The notes under the pieces are model-generated. The model was not told the origin of the DNA, ran no database searches, and saw only the letters and a list, made by a program, of their open reading frames with translations. Positions 26,701 to 38,700 of a stretch of 64,000 nt of DNA are shown here, one piece after another. This stretch comes from Heliocidaris erythrogramma (lineage: Eukaryota > Echinodermata > Echinoidea > Camarodonta > Echinometridae), in assembly GCA_025617745.1 (NCBI GenBank), contig CM046864.1:2186624-2250623 (forward strand), given 5' to 3'. The stretch's first letter is position 1. The number at the start of each line of letters is the position of its first letter. A program made the position numbers and the translations under genes.

Positions 26701-29700
26701 AAAATATTAACCCATAGACTACGGGGAACTGGTGACTCCTGTTTTAAGCCTATGAGATTTACAGAATTCGGTAGTCAACGGGTTAAGACAGAAAGAAAGA
26801 AAGGAAAGAGAAATAAGAAATATCACCTTATTAAAAGGTCACATGACCAAAGGCCGGCCTTTGTTTGGACAAAAAATTTAGGCTCCAAGCCATGTGTATT
26901 GATTTAAGGATCTCGAGGCGGCTTTTATTGCAGGCGTGAAGCCGGCTTTGCAAGCCGTCACATGTGTAACAGGGTCAAAGCTTTGCTGTTTTATTGTCTG
27001 TGCACAAAATACGGAAGTTGCATTTCGTGCAAATCATGCTCATACCAAACGATAATGAAAGTGCTCTTCTTCCTTTTTCTTTTCTTCACATTCTTTTTTC
27101 ACTATTTGGAAAATCGGGGGGGGGGGGGGGGGGTCGTCGTGGTAGACATGGTATTTTGGCTTTAAATTTCGGAACGTGGTAGAGGAATAATCAAAGCTTC
27201 GGAATATGTAAAAAAAAAAAATGGTACAAAAAGACATTTTCATTAAAACCCTTGTTTCTATACAAGGACCGATTGCGACTTCCGCCTGATTCCGACCCGT
27301 TAGGACACATATATCTTTAGGTATTTCGTTGTTTTTTTCCCGCCTTAAATGTAGGAAGATATTTATAGAACCGGATTGTTCAATGTTGGAAATTTTAAAA
27401 ATTAATTTCAAACTAGGTTGCAGTGCTTCATTTTTTCTCAAAAGTAACATCAGGGGCGTCGCAAGAACATTTTGAATTTGCCGACAGAAATGTTGCACCC
27501 TAATAAGCGAGTTCGTAATAAGGATTTGCGCATGAGCAGATAAAGTTCATTTGAGATAAACTGGCATGTTCGTTTAAAATTCACTGAGATAAGCATCGAC
27601 TGTGATGTAATGATTATTCATATATTCATTTAATTATATTAATTTTCATTAAATCCACTGGAAAGCAGCAAAGTGTTCATTGATGGATGGTATTTGACAG
27701 TCTGCCAAATGATAGCCAACTAGCAAACAATGCACTTTCCCAAGTGTTCATTGACGTGTTATTCTAGTCACCTGGTTTACGATGTCTTTTTTCATAGCGT
27801 TTGAATTTTGTAGGTTGCTATGTCGGACAAGCTTACGTATTATCTTTCTTTGAAAAGATTCCTATCCTAATGAAAAAAATGGAAAGGTCATTTGGGAAAA
27901 GTTGCTCATGGGCCAATTACGAACTCGCTTATTCCCCTCAGCAAAAATGATAATTATAATAATAATAATAAAATCGCAGATATAGAGATCTTAATCATAC
28001 GGGCCAATTTCGTCGGAAATATCAACTTTTAAAGTTCTAAAATTTTGCGAGCAAGCAAGTTGTTTGCAACATTTCGTAGCGAAAATATGTGACCCGGGAC
28101 CACAAAACCACCAAAAAGTCCTGATTTTAAATATTTGGATAGAACAAAGTCTCTGCTTTAAATGATATATGACTCATTATAACAGACCTGTTTACTAATT
28201 TTATGCATACTTTTTAAACAAAAGTTTCTCTTGACTACTCAAAAGCTTGCCAGAGGCTTGCCCGACATAGCAACAACTAATGTATGCAAAATGGATTCCA
28301 TCTATAGAGATGCCATTATGTATAGCAGGTGCACCAAATAGTTGGTAACTAAGGATTCTGGAGAGAAACATGCATAAAGTGCAGTAAATTAGTAAACAGG
28401 TCTATTGAAATTAATATGAGATTACATCGTATATGGACAACGACCCCCCGGATAACCACCTCTAGGATAACTATCCCTAGGACAACCAGCCTCTAGGATG
28501 ACTACCCCTCTAGGACAACTACCCCCCGGATAACTACCCCCCCCCCCCCCAGACAACTACCCCCTGGACAATTACCCCAGGACAACTACCCCCTGGACAA
28601 CTATCCCTAGGACAACTACCCCCCGGACAACTCCCCCCAGGACAACTACCCCCGGACGCACGTTTACGTTTTACAACCAAGCCTAGGCAGATTTCGCATT
28701 TTTCATACTAATACGGTTTATTCCGTCAAGACTAATCTGCATGAATATTCATGAAAACGAATTATAGCGATATAATAAAACGAGCAAGGCCATCGAGCAG
28801 ATGTTGTGTGTGGCGCAATCGGATAATCCAGTCCTCTCTTGGTGAAAGAACCACGAGTTTGAACCTCGGCAGAAGTTTATATTACGAAATTTTCTTTTGC
28901 TTATTTAAAAATAAGGTGACTGAGTAAGAAAATACAAGTCCGATACTTGTAGTCTGTTTCAAAGTCTTCAAAAAGGGGTTTCTGCCTAGGCTTGGTTGCA
29001 AAAAAGAAAGACGCCCCCCCGGACAACTACCCCCTAACACAACTACCCCCAGGACAACTACCCCCCGGGACAACCACCCTAGACAACTACCCCCTAGGGC
29101 AACCACCCCCTGGACAACTACCCCTTGGACAAATACCCTCTTGGACAACTACCCCTAGGACAACTACCCTCTAGGACAACTACCCCCGGACAACCACCCC
29201 TAGACAACTACCCCTAGGACAACTACCCCCAGACAACTACCCCCTAGGACAACTACCCTCTAGGACCACTACCCCCAGGACAACCACCCTCTAAGACAAC
29301 TACCCCCCGGACAACCACCCCCTGGATAACTACCCCATAGGACAGCCACCCTCTAGGAAAAGTACTCAGATTGTAATCCAAATTGTGGTTATCTACGGTA
29401 TTTAGTTCAGGTGCAAGCTCTTCCACTCCATAAACAAATATTGATCCTAATTATCTTTTATAGATCAATGTGGGCAGAAAATTGTCAAAAACTTTCAGCG
29501 TTTTGCTATTCAAGGACAGGCCCTCCGATAGCCTTAAAGATCACATTACAAGAAAATTCCATCTAAATAAATATTGGCTTAATACTTATTATTGCATAGA
29601 TGGCATAAATTAAACCAGGTTATCCAAATTCAACGCTTGGAAACATTTGAAGTAATGATTATTATCAATTATAAAACGGTAAAATACAACCCCCGATATA

Positions 29701-32700
29701 GCAGCTGAAGAGCTCCTCGAACGCTGCTGAGATGTGTGACGACACACCAGGGACCAGTCCTGTCTAAGCAGACGATGTCCCATAACATCTTACACATTTT
29801 TCAGTGCCCATTTTGTCATCTCCCCTTCACTTATTTCTCTTACTTGACTAGCGTCAGTCTTAATGTTAGTCTGTTACCACACTCTTAACTTCGTGTATGG
29901 TATTATTTTGATGAAAAATGCAGCGTTAAAAAGATAAAGGAATCAGTCACTTGTAAACAAAATAAGACGCCATTGTATTTTCAGCTGCTTGTACCGGGGC
30001 ATGTTCGGCGTTTCAAGAGGGAACGAGCACCATCTGTGCTTTTAATCGGAGGGCTTTTCAATTTGAAAATGGGGTTTATTTCATTGATCATTGACCCTTC
30101 TCCTGTGTATTTACAATCAAACGGTCGTCAGGAGAATGAGGCCAGAGCATTCTGACCGGATCGTGGAGTTATTCCAACTCACATGGTTGTACCGCAAACC
30201 TTTTTTCTGAATTACAACTTCACCATGCAAACCTCCAAACTCTTTATAATTTTGTAAAATAATTGCCTTGCAATTACGTTCATTCATTATAGGACGTCGT
30301 CTGCTTAAAGGCATTGGCTAGCATTGTTAGGAATTTAAAAATATCTCATTCTGTTACTTGAAATTTGTATAAAATGTGAGTTATAGTTTTAAAATATGGC
30401 TTTGAGAGTCTCAAGTCATAATACCTTTGGGAAGTATTTTAAAACAGTGAAAATTTAAGTCAATGTTTGGAAAGAAAAGCTATCATTTTAACGGTCGGTT
30501 CTTGGAGTTTGAATTTATATTGAATAGCAATTTATGCAATTTTCGTAGCGTGAATAAAATTCGGCGTTTCAAGAGGGAACGAGCACCATCTGTGCTTTTA
30601 ATCGGAGGGCTTTTCAATTTGAAAATGGGGTTTATTTCATTGATCATTGACCCTTCTCCTGTGTATTTACAATCAAACGGTTTTATTTATCATAATCAGT
30701 TTCACTTTCCTTTTTAGAATGGTGTGAAATAAGGTCATGTTAAACATACCAAACTCTTTATAATTTGATAAATAATTGCATTGCAATTACGTTCATTCAT
30801 TATAGGACGTCGTCTGCTTAAAGGCATTGGCTAGCATTGTTAGGAATTTAAAAATATCTCATTCTGTTACTTGAAATTTGTATAAAATGTGAGTTATAGT
30901 TTTAAAATATGGCTTTGAGAGTCTCAAGTCATAATAATAATAATAATAATAATTATAACATTTATATAGCGCTTTATACTGGTGTTTCTAAGCGCATTTT
31001 GCTATTAATAGAGTATTAAACCTGAATTATTATTCAATCAAATTGAATTAATAAAAAAAAAAAAAAAAAAAAAAATGATGAAAAGATGAAAATGATGTGC
31101 ACCTCCATAAGTGTAGACCAACCCACAGCTGAGTGGGGAAAACTAAGCATTAAAAAGATGGGTTTTGAGTGAAGTCTTAAATTGTTCAAGGGAGTTGGCA
31201 TTGTGGATATATGAGGGTAATCGATTCCAAAGGCATGGGGCAATTACAGAAAAGGCTCGATCGCCATAATTGGTATTAGTTCGGGGTCCGCGGGTAAGCT
31301 GCAAGGTTGTTGAAGAACGAAGAGGTCGGAGAGAACTAGAGGAGCCGAAGGGAGATGAGATCAGAAAGATATACAGGAGACAGACCATTGATAATCTTAT
31401 AGGTTATTAGAAGAATTTTGAAAATGATGCGCTGGCGTATTGGAAGCCAGTGCAATGAGCGAAGAATTGGTGTTATATGTTCAGATTTTTTTGACAGGGT
31501 AACAAGCCTTGCAGCAGTATTCTGAATTCTTTGGAGTGGACGTAAATGGGATTGTGGGATTCCGGAAAAGGTAGAGTTGCAGTAATCAAGATGAGCAGAT
31601 ACAAAGGCATGGGTTAGTTTAGCAGCTGTGGGTTGGTCGAGTAGCTTCCTAATTTTTCCTATCTTGTAAATACCAAATGAAGCAGACCTGCAGACATTTT
31701 TGATGTGTTGTTGGAAAGTGAGATTCTTATCCACTGTGACCCCAAGGTCCCGTACCCAGTCATTACACATTAGAGTACTGGTGTTTCTGTTATCTGAACC
31801 GAATAACATTGGAAATGATTCTGTTTTTCTGTGTTTTGAGTACAAGTGGATCATTTCTGATTTCGTTTCATTAAGACAAAGCTTATTATCATGCGACCAG
31901 GCTTTTATGTCCTGAAGACATCTGCTGAGCTTCAGTGCAGCATCATCCTTCCCAGTAGGCTTGAGAATAATGTAAATTTGTGTGTCATCTGCATACATTG
32001 CGTGGCGAATGTCCTGGTGAGAGTCAATACATCTTGGCAGAGGGCTTGTGTATATTATGAAGAGGAGAGGGCCGACTACTGAACCTTGCGGAACGCCGCA
32101 GACCAATGGGAAAGGTGCCGATGTGGTGCCATCGATGATGACTTGTTGTCTTCGATTATGTAGGTACGACCGGATCCAATCAAGAACAGTCCCAGAAATA
32201 CCAAAGTCATTTTCCAGACGACGCAGCAACAATCCATGATCGATGGTATCGAAAGCAGCTGTGTAGTCAAGGAGAATAAGCACCGCCTCCTCGCCCCTGT
32301 CAATGGCCAGGAGAATATCGTTGAAGACTTTCACCAGAGCAGTCTCAGTGGAATGGTGATTCCGATAAGCCGATTGATGAACTGGAAGCATGCCGAAACC
32401 TTCAAGGTGATCCTTCAGCTGCGAAGTCACAACCTTTTCTAAAACCTTGCCAATGAAAGGCAGATTAGCAATGGGCCTGTAGTTGACAAGATTATTGCGA
32501 TCAAGGCTCGGCTTTTTTAGAAGAGGAAGTAGAAGTGATGTTTTCATACCATCAGGGACACAGCCAGATGACAAGGATAAATTGATAAACCTTGTGATGG
32601 TCGGAATTAGTTCGTCGAGACAGTCCTTTAGAAGCCATGTAGGAATCGGGTCAGAGTTACAGTGTTTTGATGGCAGAGAACGGATGAGCTTCTGGATGTC

Positions 32701-35700
32701 TGAATCGTTGACGTGACAGAAGTCTGAGAAGCTATGTTGAGATGGAGTCGGAGAAGATGAAGTTGCTGGATCTGGAACTGATGAATTGAAGGAAGATACC
32801 ACAGTTGATACCTTTTCGCTGAAGAATTCGGCAAACTGGTTGGCGAGGTTCTGAGCTGAAGAGTGGTCTGGTAGGCTGGTAGACTGATCTGGCGATGAAA
32901 GTGACCGAACAATGCTGAATAGCTGTTTAGTGTCCGACTCTGCAACGAGGTTTCTGAAATACGAAGACTTGGCATTAACTATACACTCATAGTAGGACTC
33001 ACATTCTCTGCGATACTGTTCCCTGTCAGCACAAAGTCCAGACTTGATCATGCGGCGCTCCGCCCGTCGCCTTCGCCTCTTTGCTTCCATAACGTCATCA
33101 GTGAACCAAGGTGTTTTTGGTCTGATCGTGACAGTTTTAACTTGAAGGGGAGCATGCTTATCAATGAGAGACCTCAGGCAGGTGTTGTAATGATCCAAAG
33201 CCTCAGAAGGACATGTCAGTTCGGAAGGTGGGCGAAACATGGCCCTAATGTCATTCTGGAATGTGTCCAAGACGATGCTGCGGAATTTTCTGGTGGAAAC
33301 TCTCTTCTTAGGGTTTCGCAGGGAAGGAAGCTTCATTATAGCAACAATAGCAGAATGATCAGAGGGCAGTGAAGACAAAACATTAACATTAACTACATCT
33401 TTGGGAAGTATTTTAAAACAGTGAAAATTTAAGTCAATGTTTGGAAAGAAAAGCTATCATTTTAACGGTCGGTTCTTGGAGTTTGAATTTATATTGAATA
33501 GCAATTTATGCAATTTTCGTAGCGTGAATAAAACATGTTGAATGCGAGTAGATTGACAGTCTCGTCATGTTCTCCGAAAAGAAATGCACACGATCTCAAC
33601 GCATAGGGAGCCAGACAACTTATTTTTTGAACTCGAGAGTAACGGTCTCTTATTAAAACGTCTCGAAGACGCGAAGTTATAAAATCGCGGTTTGCGTTGT
33701 ACTTACAGCTTTTCATTCCAAATAATGGTTGTTATCAGGGTTTTTAAATACTACTACATGTACTCATACACATGTTTCATCTTGGTTTGAGAATTTTTTA
33801 AATCAGCTGCTCACAAAGGTAGCCAATCCCTTAAAGCAGGATCGGTCCCTAGTGTGACGACATCAAAACATCGCTATATTTCTGGCGAATCCTCGGATAT
33901 TCCAGATGCTTAGAAGAGCTTTTATTTATGTTTTTATAATCATCAGATACGCAGTTGACATAAAACTTATACGATTGCCATCTGTAAGCTTCCCAGTTTC
34001 TAGTGATACATTAATTGCCATATTTGTGATTTTCTTGGAATAGCTACTTTAAGTTAATGGACATTTATCTTCTTTAAAAACAATAAATGGATTGTGATAT
34101 TATTATCTTCTCTTATATCTAATATCAACCTTTATTCAACCTCTATCGGTAGCCTTGAATTTACACAAATATCAGTGACACGAGATTCATTAGCTTGCAA
34201 AAACACCATAGTCATGAATATGAAATAAGATAAATTCGTTGCACAAATATTCTACAAGCAGCCAGCAAATTAAAGACTGTGGTACTGTAATCAGCGTGAC
34301 CAAAGAAGGGGCGGAGAAATTGACCTTATAATTGATACTTTGGGATTTGAGAGGCGCATTTTAGTTTGTCGGCAAATGTCAGTCTGTTCTATTCGTCATA
34401 AATATATTGGAATGTTTACTTGCACCCTTAACTGATAAGGCAATCCACTGGCGTGCTGGTGGGGTGGTGCTGCAACCCCTTCGAAGTTAAACGCAGTAAA
34501 GCGGCTTCCTTTCACATATCTTGTTAAACCTCGTCAACCCCGTCAACCTTTAAATTAAAGTTCATACACATCAAGAGATTGTATTTGCTGAACTTTCTTG
34601 TGATTCATATGTGTTCATGTCAATAAGTTTCGCGCAATTTACTGCATCTGCACGTAGCCTGAATGTCATCATCCTAGCCATATACACGTGCGCGCACACA
34701 GATCGGTCGTGCGATCAGTCTAAACACACCGATATTTCATGATTAATTCATAAAAAGGCCGGAATTCTACGCAACCAATTACAGAAGTCAAACTAAGATA
34801 GGCCAAACCTAGAAATCCTACTATTTTAAGAAACCATGTAACTGGTTAATTTCCACGATTAACAGCACTTCTCACCAATTAACAAATTTACCTTCTTTCT
34901 ACGAGTCGATTCTTTCTCATAGTTTGGGTGTTCTACGTTTTGTGTGGCAACATAAAAACAAAATTGGCCAGAATTCTACATATGAAATCATGTCCTTTTT
35001 ATGCTTAGCAGCGTCTTTGTCTCTTCAATATTCATATTCCTTTTTTAACGGAATTAAATTGTTAAAAAGTGGAAAAGATACAAGTATTTCCAAAAGTAGA
35101 AATTTATGTTTTGATGAATGATTGAATGGGCTCTATGGAGGAAAGTGCACAGCTGGGAAAGTGATACGCGCGCGCATGGATGGACCCGTAGAGAATGCAA
35201 CTTACTTTTTGGTATGGAAAGTTGAAATTATGGTGCAACAATTAAAAAACAAAATTTACGACATTAACCTCCCTAACAATTCTTTAAAAAAAAGAAATAT
35301 CAGAAAGAACAGTAAGTGGATTTTTCTTTTTAATTCCATGAAATTTCATAAAAGTCCAGGAAATTTGATGTTCTGTTTCAGGATTTTCTTTTTTTTTTTT
35401 AAACATGTGGAAACACCCAGTAAGACAGAATACACACAGTATCATAATTTTATTTCTTTCGCTGTTTGCGTGTTGTCATCATTTTCTTTATCGAATGTTA
35501 CTTTTTGGAGACCCCTCCCCCTAAAATACTGACCAATCACGGACGATCAAAGATTGATACCGATAGTTTGAACTCTGAAAAATAACTAGGTAACACTAAT
35601 TTAAAAAAATAAAAGTCATTTGTCCCCATTTTTCGACCTAAAAACAATACCATGTAAATTAACAAAATTTGAAAAAAATTAGTAAAACAATCATGGCTTG

Positions 35701-38700
35701 TTATAAATTTCCATAGTAACCAAGACGGTGTTATTTGACCACGTTGGGTTATCGTTTCTCTAAGATCCTCAGTTCTCCTGTCACCTGACATCGTTGTGGT
35801 CTGGTCTACTTTTTTATTTAAAATCATAGTGAAAGCTGAAATGATGTCCAAAACTTGCATTTTTCCGTGTTTAGGTAAGAGAAATCTCACTTATATTACA
35901 GTCCCATTAATACAAATAATTGATGCATTTTATCCATATCTCTGCAGGCTTACAATACAGAGAATTTTGAGAGTTTTTTAGGCGAATAATTGCCCAATCT
36001 TAAAAAAGCACGATTAAAACTACTTTCGAAAAATAAACTCAAGGGCAATTTCAAAGGCCTATTGTACTGCCCATAGAAATCATGTTCGGATTACGTAATA
36101 GGCGATTGTAATGTTCGCATATTTCTAAAGGTGAAAGACAGGGTTATTGAAATTGCCTTCAGTTGATTTTTGGAAAGTAGTTTTTATCTTAGTAAATGAA
36201 GAAGCTTGATGGGAGGAATTTTTAATTTGTAAACAAATTTTTAATCATTTTACTCCCAGTGTTAAAGATCGTATGCTCGATCTGTAATGAAAAAACACAA
36301 GTCAGAAAAAAAAAAAAAACCTGTCATCTACTGCTTGCCGGGCAGCGACTTAACCACCAGGCTATTCTGGTTCACGGCCAAGTCACGATGAACTGGAATC
36401 AAATACCCAAGATCCTCTTCTTTCTGACTCATTAATATTCAAACGGTCCGCCGTAGACAATAGTAAATGAAGAAGCTTGATGGGAGGAATTTTTAATTTG
36501 TAAACAAATTTTTAGGCATTTTACTCCCAGTGTTAAAGACTTGTGTTTTTCATTACAGATCGAGCATACGATCTTTAACACTGGGAGTAAAATGCCTGAA
36601 AATTGTTTTTCAAAATTTAGTTTTTATCTTGTTGATATTTTTCAACTGGTTTCTTTCAGCATTGTCTTTGGCAATTACTATGACAATGCCTGGCTATGCT
36701 CGTGTTTTTTTATAAATCTGTTTGAGGGGTGAGGGGCACTGATGAAACTTAATGCCATTGATGGGGGGGGGGGGGGGGCTGCTACGCAGAAGATTTTTAA
36801 ACATCTAACATTGATACGCTCATGATAGCATGAGTGTAGATTAGACAATAATCATTTTAAGAATTGTGGATTTTTGCACATCCTGTGACCTTTGACCTTG
36901 AGACCCCAAAATCTAATCAGTTCATCGTCCCTCCCATATGCATACATGGGCCAAGTTATAAACTGATCCCAAAAAACGGTTTTGAAGTTATCGCGAGAAC
37001 GAAAAGGGAACGGACGGACGGACGACCAGAAAACATAATGCCTCCGGTACCACCTACGGTGGGCGGAGGCATAAAAATGCATATGCCTAATTAAATACTC
37101 ACCAAACCCTTGGTTATAACTCCCTAATCTCCAGAAGATCTTATTTTGGGAGAAAAACCTCATACCCTTCCCATTTGGTATAAGTATTGAATAGAACTTC
37201 AAAGAACGTTACCTTTGAAAAAAATTCACAGATGGAAATATTCAAACAGTACAATGCACCATCATACACCGAGTATAAACACCCAACTTTTAAAACAAAA
37301 ATGTAATGCCATGGGAAGCCCCCCCCCCCCCCCCCCCCCGTGTTCAAGGGTATAGACACATTAAACTGCAATGATATCATTTTTAACATTAAAATGCACC
37401 AAAATCTTTCTATTTATAAACAGATTTCCAAAAAGTTCTTACGTGGTAGGTTAAATACCCCCTCCTCCTGATACTCATTATATCCTTACTGATTGTTGGC
37501 CCCCCTCTACGTCCTCCATTGGCCTAAATCAGTTTACATGCCATCAAGTATATGGGAGTTGAACTCTTTTTTTCCCTTTTTTTTGTGGGGGGGGGGGGGG
37601 GGGGGGGAGGGGGTAGTTCACCTACATGCCATGGATGAGAGTATGTTGCTTGTTGTCCTATTGAATATTTCCCCTAAGTCGTTATTGTCCGATGGTAGTT
37701 ATCGGGGTGGTAGTTACCTTAGGTGGTAGTTGTCAAGGAGATGTCCTACAGGGTGGTTGTCCCAGGGGGTGGTTGCCCTAGGGGGTAGTTGTCCTAAGGG
37801 GTAGTTGTCCTAGAGGGTGATTATCCTAGGGGTGGTTATCTGGGGGGTAGTTGTCCAGGGGGTACTTTTCCGGGGGGTAGTTGTCCTGGGGGTAGTTGTC
37901 CAGGGGGTGGTTGTCCGGGGGTAGTTGTCCTAGGGGGTAGTTGTCCGGGGGTAGTTGTCCTAGGGGTAGTTGTCCGGGGGTAGTTGTCCTGGGGGTAGTT
38001 GTCCAGGGGGTGGTTGTCCGGGGGTAGTTGTCCTAGGGGGTAGTTGTCCGGGGGTAGTTGTCCGGGGGTAGTTGTCCTGGGGGTAGTTGTCCAGGGGGTG
38101 GTTGTCCGGGGGTAGTTGTCATAGGGGGTAGTTGTCCTGGGGGTAGTTGTCCGGGGGTAGTTGTCCTAGGGGCTAGTTGTCCTAGGGGTAGTTGTCTGGG
38201 GGTAATTATCCGGGGGGTAGTTGTCCTAGAGGGGTAGTCGTCCTAGAGGGTGGTTGCCCTAGGGGGTAGTTGTCCTAGGGGGTAGTTGTCCTAGAGGGTG
38301 GTTATCCCAGGGCTAGTTATCCAGGGGTGGTTGTCCAAGGGGTAGGAGTCATAGAACCGCTGTTATTAAATAGGGAGGAAATGAGTTCTAAAGTTGGGGC
38401 CTATTCATAAGAAACGAGATAGAAAGTCAATAGAGAGTGAATCAAAAGGCCATAGCACCCACTATGAATGAATTGTCGGATTAGGTTGATATTTGGTAGG
38501 AGTATTAGACATAGTTTATTCATTCTATTGCCAAGACGTCAAATTGTGAACGTGAGTCATTCGAAAGTTATAACGATGCAAATAAAGTGTTCTAATGGGA
38601 GATTAAGCTCACCTCGGTGGCCTGAAACGTGCACAAGACAATGCCTATTCACTCCAGTTGGGTGTCTGTCTTTGTTCCCTGTTACATAATACTGGATCTG

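Larger units (their letters stand above)
30004..33532. repeat. Tandem duplication of about 556 bp; copy 2 split by a LINE
   Basis: Copy 1 is 30004-30559. Copy 2 begins at 30560, breaks at about 30935 and resumes at about 33396, ending 33532. Both start ttcggcgtttcaagaggga and end cgtagcgtgaataaaa. Copy 1 carries a small Penelope-type fragment (30125-30234) that copy 2 lacks, and copy 2 carries the LINE that copy 1 lacks, so both insertions postdate the duplication. Confidence 0.85.

Noticed and set aside
28882..29174. Gly/Val- or Pro-rich frames over the minisatellite
   Set aside because: Produced by the 13-16-bp repeat and the neighbouring TIR element; different on each side and without homology.
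31700..32716. Plus-strand frames opposite the LINE
   Set aside because: Shadows of the minus-strand reverse transcriptase, with no own domain.
35122..35532. 136-codon frame in the large intron
   Set aside because: Poly-Phe/Lys-rich, no domain, no splice or phase match to the mucin gene.
36884..37094. 76-codon frame in the DR1-containing repeat
   Set aside because: The segment looks like an interspersed non-coding repeat with a hairpin; the frame has no support.
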